Source: Trifolium pratense (taxonomy: Eukaryota > Streptophyta > Magnoliopsida > Fabales > Fabaceae). Taken from it: 64,000 bases of DNA. The stretch lies in assembly GCF_020283565.1 (NCBI RefSeq), contig NC_060065.1:17212866-17276865 (forward strand), in the 5' to 3' direction. The notes beneath the pieces were generated by a model. The model ran no database searches, was not told the DNA's origin, and worked only from the letters and a program-made list of their open reading frames with translations. This document shows positions 30,012-39,600 of this stretch, piece after piece (the stretch's first letter is position 1; the number at the start of each line of letters is the position of its first letter). A program made the translations under genes and the position numbers.

Positions 30012-33000
30012 ATGGATCATATGAACGTGCCTTTGTTGGAGAAGAAGCAATATTATAAGGACTGTCCTGGTTGTAAGGTGGAACAAGAAAATGAGCTTAA
30101 TCAAGGGTTATCCATCCTAAAGCTTTTCATTATTTGGATGGTGGTGTTATCTTCTTGTAAGCATTATTCAACTTCTTGTTTTTCATTTCATGAGAAATTC
30201 AATGTTACAATTATTTTTCTTTTTATTTATTAAACTGGTAATTCAAAGTTCAGCAAATAAATAAAGTCTGACTAAGAATTATTTGAAATTGTTAGATTTT
30301 TTGAAACACATTAACCACTTGAGACAATACTTGGTTTCAATGTTACAATTCTGTTGATTGAGACTTTTTGTTTATATGTGATTGTTGTGAGTACCAAGTT
30401 TTTAAATTATGCTAAGTTCTTAATATATATATATATTGTTTGAATTTTTGTTTTTTAAATTTGTGATGTCAAAAGGGACTTTCCTTTTGAATAAGTCATT
30501 TGAGGATCATTTAACTTTTTGCTTTTTTTTGCTTTTGTCTTTCTCTTTCTCTTATGTAACTGTTTTGTTGTTTCAGCACTGCCTATAACATCACTCTTTC
30601 CATTCCTTTATTTTGTGGTGAGTTTATCTATCTACTACCACATTTTAGTGTGACATTTTTTTTGGGAAGTCTCCTGAATTAACTTATAAAAATAAGACTT
30701 ATTTACATCAATTTTCGAAAGGAACTTCCAGTTGCTTCACTATGGAACTTATGTTAATTGCAAAGTGGAATCTCTCATCTTATTCATCATAGGCAATGCC
30801 TTATATAGGCTTATTTACAACTCAATTGTTTAGACTAGCAAATTGGCCAAGCCAAGCCTAAGCCCAACAGCAGGCCAGGCCAGCCTTGCGCGCGCGCCTG
30901 CAACATGCTGCTTGCGGCACAAGCCAAGCCACACAACACTAAGCCTAAGCACATAAGCCTATTCCTAACATACCCTCCCTTAAATTGAATCCCCAACAGA
31001 TACAATTTACTTTACAAAATCATTCAGATCACAAATTCCAAGTCCCTCCCTTAATTTGCAAAAACTGTCAAACTTCAAAGGCTTGGTGAGGATGTCTGCC
31101 AATTGTTCTTCTGACCTGCAATGCACCAGCTCAATAACATTGTCCTTAGTGAGATCTCTAAGGAAATGATACCTGACATCAATATGTTTACTTCTACCAT
31201 GCATAATAGGATTCTTAGAAATCTTAATGGAAGAACTATTATCACAGTAGATCATAGTGCATTCAGGTTGCTTCACTCTCAAGTAACTCAGAATATTCCT
31301 AAGCCATATTCCTTGACAAGCACATGATGCTGCTGATACAAACTCTGCTTCAGTTGTGGAAAGAGTCACTATAGGTTGTTTCTTAGAGGACCAGGAGATG
31401 GCACCTGAACCAAGCATAAACACAAACCCACTAGTACTTTTCCTGTCATCTAGATCACCAGCATAGTCTGAATCACTCCAGCCAATGAGCTTCAGATCCT
31501 CACTTGAACCAACTCTGTACAAAATTCCTAATCCCAGTGTTCCTTTTAGATACCTTATGATCCTTTTTACAGCAATCACATGCATCTCAGTAGGCCTGTC
31601 CATGAATCTAGCTACCAAACATACAGAATAAGCAATGTCAGGTCTTGAAGCCAGCAAATACATCAAACACCCTACCATTTGCTTATATGTAGTACCATCA
31701 ACTATTCTTTCATTTGCATCTTTGACAAGCTTACACCCAGGCACTATTGGATTAGTAACTTTGTTGCAGCTCTCCATTCCAAATCTAACCAAAATCTCAG
31801 CAATGTATCTCTGTTGATGCATAAAAATACCATCACTGCTTTGAATTACTTCAACTCCAAGAAAATATCTCATCTTGCCCAAATCTGTCATAGCAAATCT
31901 ACCTTTCATGGAGCTTTTGAAGTCTTCTATTAGATTGACATCATTTCCAGTGAAAATTAAGTCATCTACATAGAGACTAACAATGAGTATCTCATCCTTC
32001 TTTCCATATTTAACAAACAAAGTGTGCTCATAGGGACATTTCACAAATTTTTCAGAACTGAAATAAGCTTCAATCTTACTATACCAAGCTCTAGGGGCTT
32101 GCTTCAATCCATACAGAGCCTTTTTCAATTTGTACACCATGTTCTTGTTGCCATTACTATACCCCTCAGGTTGAACCACATATATGTCCTCAGTCAAATC
32201 TCCATGCAAAAAAGCACTCTTCACATCTAACTGAAACACATTCCATCTGTTGTTAGCTGCAAGAGCCAGTATAGCTCTGATTGTATCCCATCTAGCCACA
32301 GGTGCAAACACCTCATTGTAGTCAATGCCTTGTTTCTGAGTGTAGCCTTTAGCCACCAACCTTGCTTTGTACTTTTCAATCTCACCCTTTTCATTAAATT
32401 TTGTTTTAAAGATCCATTTCACACCAATGGCATTGCATCCATCTGGTAACAAAGTGAGCTCCCAGGTGTTGTTTCTTTTGATTGAATCCATCTCAGCATC
32501 CATAGCAGCCCTCCAAACATCAAGTTTCATTGCTTCATCATAAGTGTTGGGATCTTTACCAGTGCTATAGATGGCTAGATTATGAAGTTCTCTTTCTTCT
32601 TCTGCTTCTCTTCCAGTTACATATATGTCAAGACTCCTTGGTGGCTTTCTGATTCTAGGAGGAAGCTGTGTTACTCCATCACTATTAATTACCTTCACTA
32701 TCACTGGTGTTATTACTTATAATCATGTCATCATCTTCACTGTTGCCTGCTGCATTTACATCACCTTCATTGACTGGCTCAATTGGAATATCTTCATGAA
32801 CTGAATCATCTTCTGCTTCATCATTGGACCAGTCATCATTATCTGTACTTTGTGTCTGTGATAGCTTGTTCCATTCCCATCCTTTTGACTCTTCAAACAC
32901 AACATCTCTGCTAGTGATTATTTTCTTGTCAATTGGATCATAGAGTTTATAGGCCTTGGATACATCACTTACTCCCAGCAAAACACATTTCTTGCTTTTG

Positions 33001-36000
33001 CTGTCAAGCTTCTTTCTCTGACTGTCAGGTATGTGAACATGAGCTAGACAACCAAACACTCTAAAGTGATTTACTGATGGTTTTCTACCACTCCAAGCCT
33101 CTTCAGGTGTCATGTCTTTAACACTAAAAGTAGGGCTCCTGTTCATAAGATATGTTGCCCAGTTGACTGCTTCAGGCCAAAATGACTTAGGTACCTTTCT
33201 AGCACTGATCATACTTCTTACAATATTCAGAATGGTCCTATTCTTTCTTTCAGACACACCATTTTGCTGTGGTGTGTATGCAGCAGTCAATTGCCTCTTT
33301 ATCCCTTCATTGCTGCAGAAATCATTGAATTCATTAGAGGTGTATTCTCCTCCTCTATCAGATCTAAGGCATAAGATAGGACAACCAGCTTCTTTTTCTA
33401 CCAATGCTTTAAAACTTTTGAAAACTTCAAATGCAGCAGATTTCTCTTTTAACATGTAACACCAAGTCTTTCTACTAAAGTCATCTGTGAATGTCATAAA
33501 ATACCTGCATCCACCATTGGATTGAGGTGATATAGGCCCACAGATGTCAGAGTGAATGAGCTCAAGCTTCACACTAGCTCTCCAATTGGCTTGTTTAGGG
33601 ATGATGTCTCTGTGTTGCTTACCAGTCAAGCAATCACTACAATTCTCATCAGAGTCTTCTAACTCAGGTAGACCTCTCACCATTTGCTTCTTAGACAAGG
33701 TATTGAGCCCTTTAAAACTCAAGTGGCCATATCTATCATGCCATAGCTGGGTGCTTTCTTGCTTGGCAGTTTGCAGACACATAGGCATTATAACAGGTGC
33801 AGAGATCACATACATTCTATTCTTAGACATGTGTGAAGTGAACAATAAGCCTCTATCATCATGATATACCTTACATTCATCATTCTTAAACACCACTGAA
33901 ACTTGTTTTTGCTGTATCTGACCAATACTCAGAAGATTGGTCTTCAAACCAGGCACATAATATACATTGCTAATCACATGAACAATGTTATTAATGCTGA
34001 GTTTGATGTTGCCTTTCCCTTTCACAGGCATCTTTGAATCATCCCCCAACTTCACAGAGTCACTATAACTATCATCAAAATTAAACAGCCATTCTTTGTG
34101 TCCTATCATATGATTACTACAACCAGAATCTAGAAACCAATTTTCATATTTTCCAATTGTATCAGAGAATTGCTGTTCAGTTTTAGCCATAAGCAATAAT
34201 TCTTCATTACCATCATAAAATTCAGCATAGTTGGCATTACCTTCCCAATCTGGACATTCAGATTGATAGTGACCTAGCTTGTGACAGTTGTAGCATTCAA
34301 CCATCTCTTTGCTTTGTCTACCTCTTCCTCGACCTCTATTGGAATTTCTTCCTCTCCCTCTACCAGATCCAGATCCTCTTCCTTGTGAAACTTTCAAAGC
34401 TTGTTCTTCTGTGTTCACTTGTGATTTTGCTGAAGGTTTCTTCATCCTTCCTTCATGCACAATTAGACTACTCTGCAATTCATCAATTGACATTGTAGTT
34501 ACATCATTGGATTCCACAATTGAACACACCCCATAATCAAACTTTGTCACCATGGATCTCAGGATCTTTTCAACAATTGCAACTTCTTGCAATCTTTCAC
34601 CTTGTGCAGACATTCTATTTGCAATAGCTAGGGTTCTTGAAAAGTAATCTTCAGCAGATTCTCCTTCCTTCATTTCAAGAACCTCAAACTCTCTCTTCAG
34701 AGCTTGCAGCTGAGCTCTCTTTACCTTTGTAGAACCTTGATACTTTCTTCTCATCGCATCCCAAATACTTTTGGAGGAATTACGATCAAGAATCGTATCA
34801 AGAATGGAACGATCGATCGATTGAAACAAGTAATTCTTCACCTTCAAATCCTTCAGCTTGCTAGCATTAGCAGCTTGAATTTCTTCAGCTGTGGCGTTTG
34901 CAGGTGCCACCGTGACTCCATCTTCAATGGAGGACCAAAGTTCTTTGGAACGAATGAGATTCTCCATGAGCATTGACCAATGGTCATAATGTCCATCAAA
35001 CTTTGGAACACGAGACTGTGAGTGTTTGGATTCATCCATTAATGGATCAAGGAAGAAGCTTGAAGAAGAAGCTTGAAGATGAAGAAGAAGCTTCGCGCGA
35101 AAAAAAAACGGTTATAACGGTTTTGTTCTTGAGAAAACTGCAGTTTTCTCTCTTTCCTCAGGTTTAGATCTTTTAGGCTCTAGATACCACTTGTTAATTG
35201 CAAAGTGGAATCTCTCATCTTATTCATCATAGGCAATGCCTTATATAGGCTTATTTACAACTCAATTGTTTAGACTAGCAAATTGGCCAAGCCAAGCCTA
35301 AGCCCAACAGCAGTCCAGGCCAGCCTTGCGCGCGCGCCTGCAACATGCTGCTTGCTGCACAAGCCAAGCCACACAACACTAAGCCTAAGCACATAAGCCT
35401 ATTCCTAACAACTTAATCTAATAAAATGACTCTAATGGCCTTTTATAACCTTCTTTGAAGAGATTTGAACTTCGTCTCTTAAAGTTATAAGATCAAATTC
35501 TTAGTAACTGATAATAATGCCTGATAGAAAAATAGTTTTGATTAATCACTTTTCTTGTCTTTTCTGGCATTTCAAGAAATGAATGAATATTTATTTTGAG
35601 TAAAAAAAAAATAAAAAATAACGATCACAGTTCTTCATAAAAAAAGAAATAAATGAGTATCAATTCGCTATTTAATCATCTTTTTAGTATTCAATTTTAT
35701 GGGTCCGTGTGTGAGATTTTTTTTAAGAAAAAAACTATTTTAAAAAAATATCTATTTGAACAGTTTGTAAAAAAAAAGTAATTAACAGTGTTTTTTTTAT
35801 AGATTTTTTAAAAATTATTTTTAACCTCAAAATGAAAAGTAAAGGATAGGGGTTCAGTGCAGTCAGGAATTCACTGACTGCAGTGCAGTCGGTCACATCT
35901 AGACTGTCTGATCAAGATCAGACGGTCCAGATTTTAAGATCAGATTTTATAATTAAAATCTGATCTTAAAGTATGAACCATCTAATCTTGATCAGACGGT

Positions 36001-36617
36001 CCAGATTTACTGACTGCATGCAGTCGACTTCACTGAATAAAGTAAATCCTATTTTTCAATCCACTATTTTTTTTCTTTTCTTTATTGATAAAAAACTGAT
36101 CTTTCTTTCTTCCTTATATAAATAAACGTATTCCATATACTTTTAAAACTAGGTTTTCTTGCTTTTGAATCAAGTGGAATATATTTGTGTTTTATGAAAG
36201 AAAAATGTGTTCAAAACACGCACAACGGATAAAATTGGATCTATTCTTTTTGTTTAAATTATATGACAAACTAATATAACAGTAAACATGTACCTGTTGA
36301 TTAGTTCTTGAATCATGAAAAATTTCTTCAATAGTGTGAAGTCTCTACACTATCCACACCGAGCTCAATCCTTACTAGCAACTCTTGCGTTTGTGAAACA
36401 AGAAAACTAAGCAAATGCATACATGATGAAAAGTAGTATATCTTGAACAAGTTATATGGTATCTATTTATAGGCATGTGAACGTTTATCAAAATTAAAGA
36501 AATCAATTCCCACTCAATAGAAAAACTTTTTCATTTCATATTCCACTAATATGAAAATCAATTAACATGTTAATTGCCTCCACTATGGATATGCTTACTT
36601 GTTCATATACCAATTCA

Positions 36618-36687
<70 letters not shown>

Positions 36688-39600
36688 AATATGCTCAATT
36701 TATACTTATATTATTTGTATTCTTTGTACTAGCAAAAAATAAAATAATATTCCACTTAGGATTATAGTTTTATATTAATTAAATTCACTAATTTAATTTG
36801 TCAAATAAAATAATTCCTTAGTAAGAATTAGAACACTCGTTTGTGTGTGACTTTGTAGGTTCAATACTAAGTCGGTAATATATTAATCAAATAAATATAT
36901 TAATCAAGGTAGGCGTCTAGTAACACTCCTTAACGTCCGGATAGTATGAAGTACTATTTTACTTTCAAGAACCATTAGAAAAATAATATATTTATTTTTC
37001 CTCTGTCGTTACAACTCTGGTTAACTCTAGAGCATGGTACTATTGTCAAACTCTATTAAGTTAACATATATGACTCAAGAAACTCTTTTCTATTTCAATT
37101 CACCTGGCCAGGTTTTTCATTTTATCATAGAGTTCAAACTCATTACCATGAGTTGACAGATCCCATCTTGGTTAATCATTAATTATACAAGTATTTAATT
37201 GTACCCAATATTTTTTCAACTAGTACCCTGAGATACTAGGTGTCTAGAATTAGAGTACAATAAATAACATGTTAATTACTATATTAATCTCAGGTCAAAG
37301 AAAAATTATTATATTTCTTCTTTAGAATTTCTATTGACAGTTTAAGGTAATATCGACCATTAGAAATTCTAAGCTTAGTCAGTTCAATGATCATATCACT
37401 ATATGCATCATCTATATATGCAATTTAATAAATGAGATGTATTAATTTTTATCCAATAAAAGACCATCACATATATATTGATCTATCCTAATTATTGATA
37501 TCCTATTCTCAATAATCATACGATCAAGAACTATTTAGATTTAAAATAATAAAAGACTTGTTTCTCATTATCATAATCTCTATCACGATAACACGTCTAT
37601 TTTAAATCAAGGACATTATCAAATCAACTATTTCACTAAATAGTGAAGTATAATGAAAACTGATACTTTATTATATTTGAAAATAGATTACAATTGTTGA
37701 TTGGCTTTTTGTGCACCTTATTATTTTCCAACATTTTAATGTGTGTTTGTTTTCCGTTTAAGGTGTTATAATTAAGTTGTTTTGTTTATGTTGTTGAAGA
37801 ATATGACATTGCCATTAAAACTTGTTTAAGTTCTATCAAGCGTTGTTGTAAATTATGTAATAAATCAAACTATAAAAAAGAAAAAAAACAAAAGTGTTTG
37901 GCGGGCCGGCCAGCCTACTCGCCAATAAACAGGGTGGCCTTGAGTTTTGAGCTCGGACACCTAAGTTGGTCCGCCCCACCCCGCTATTTGGCGGGCTAAA
38001 GCGGGGCGAGCCGGCCACTTTGCCACTCCTGCCCTCTATATTGATTGATTCACATGATACAATACAATGGTCAATAATTCAACATTTATTTTTCAGGTAA
38101 GGGATTTCAATGTTGCAAAAGAAGAGGCTGATATTAGTTATTATGCCGGTTATCTGGGTAAGATTATCACTTTTACTATTTCTTAGTAGCACATTATCAT
38201 TCTTATAAGTTGTTAATTAATGATGATTGAAATGTAAATGTTGTAGGATCTTCATACATGCTTGCAAGATCTTTAACAGCTGTAATTTTGGGAATGGTTT
38301 CTGATCGATATGGTCGAAAACCTGTTATAATTCTTGGGATCATCTCAGTGTAAGTAGTATCTAACAATGGTTACTAACACTTTCTGTAAGTTATGTTATG
38401 TGATTTCTCTCGTAGTTTATTAATGTATTCTTGATTTCAGTGTCATCTTCAACACATTATTTGGCCTTAGTACGAGTTATTGGATGGCTATTATCACCAG
38501 ATTTCTTCTTGGAAGTTTAAACGGTGTACTTGGACCAGTGAAGGTATATGTGTAGTGTTGGACTGTTGTACTTTAGATTCTATTGCATTAATATTTTGGT
38601 TAGTTAAGTTAGTTAGGCTTTCGGTTTTCTGTTAAAACAGATTAACTAACTCGTAACTGTAGTAGTTCATGAAGCACAGACACGGACACGTCGACACCAA
38701 TAATAATTTGAGAGAATGACATAATTCAGTGTGATCATAAGTGTCGGTGTCGTGTCGGTGTCACATGTCCGACACCGGATACGCCTAATCTGAGTAGTGT
38801 CTGTGCATCATATTTCGCTACATGGATGTCATAACTTGTACACATAAATTACTAATTTCATTCGAATTTCGATTTATGTATGTATTTGACAAACTTGTGC
38901 ATCCAACAGGCATATGCTAGTGAACTTTTTAGAGAAGAGCACCAAGCTATAGGTCTTTCTACTGTAAGTCTCAACAATTCTTGTGTCTAATATCAGTTGT
39001 TATTTCTTAATCCTGCATTTCCATCATAGTGTGCGAAATGATTTCAGTGTAGTGCCGCTTGGGGCATTGGTTTAATTATTGGCCCAGCATTAGGAGGCTA
39101 TTTGGCTCAGGTAAAATCTTTAAAATACATAGTGAAAAAATCTTTAGATTTTGTACATGCACATAAGTTGCCTTTGAGAAGGGTAAAGCCTGAAAATTTG
39201 TTGCCATGTCGAAATAAATGGTCTTGCAAGTGTTTTGAATATTTTGCAACTTCTTATTTTCTTTAGATTCTGTGTGCTCTGTGCCTATGTTGTGTATGTA
39301 TGAAGGTTTCCTCTTTCATTTGTGAAATTTCTTTTGAACAGCCAGCAGAAAAATACCCACAAATATTTACAAAGGATTCATTTTGGGATAAGTAAGGAAA
39401 CTTTTCTCGCTTTTTAATTTTATAAAACCAATGGATTAAACTTTTGCTTCCATCTTAAAACAAATCATTATGCAGGTTTCCATACTTCTTGCCCTGCTTT
39501 ATAATATCAGGACTTGCCTTGATAGTAGCAATTGCCTGCATTTGGATTCCGGTATGTATCTTAGAATTTAGCATCTTCATAAAATACTATAGTTTATGAG

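Larger units (their letters stand above)
30752..35410 (-). mobile_element. Full-length Ty1/copia retrotransposon inside ZIFL intron 2
   Basis: It has two 219-bp LTRs (30752-30970 and 35192-35410), TG..CA ends and the target duplication ACTTA at 30747-30751 and 35411-35415. The LTRs differ at two positions only (30874/35314 and 30916/35356). On the minus strand a primer-binding site TGGTATCTAGAGCC follows the 5' LTR, close to the initiator-Met tRNA type with one extra base. A purine tract (AAGGGAGGG) precedes the 3' LTR. It lies antisense to the host gene. Confidence 0.97.
35416..38096. other. Right part of ZIFL intron 2
   Basis: It holds a foldback element, a TA repeat and LTR-like debris near 37580-37733 (ending TTTTCCAACA). 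Sequence from 35416 to about 35600 matches intron 2 of the second ZIFL copy (62537-62730). The remainder is extra DNA absent from that copy. Confidence 0.55.

Noticed and set aside
31121..34976. Plus-strand open frames across the copia element
   Set aside because: They are antisense shadows of the strong Gag-Pol frames.
36567..36767. Open frame across the second TA-rich tract
   Set aside because: Same microsatellite artefact, inside a ZIFL intron.
37580..37733. A further complete LTR element in ZIFL intron 2
   Set aside because: Only one LTR-like end (TTTTCCAACA) is visible. No matching second end or target duplication was found.
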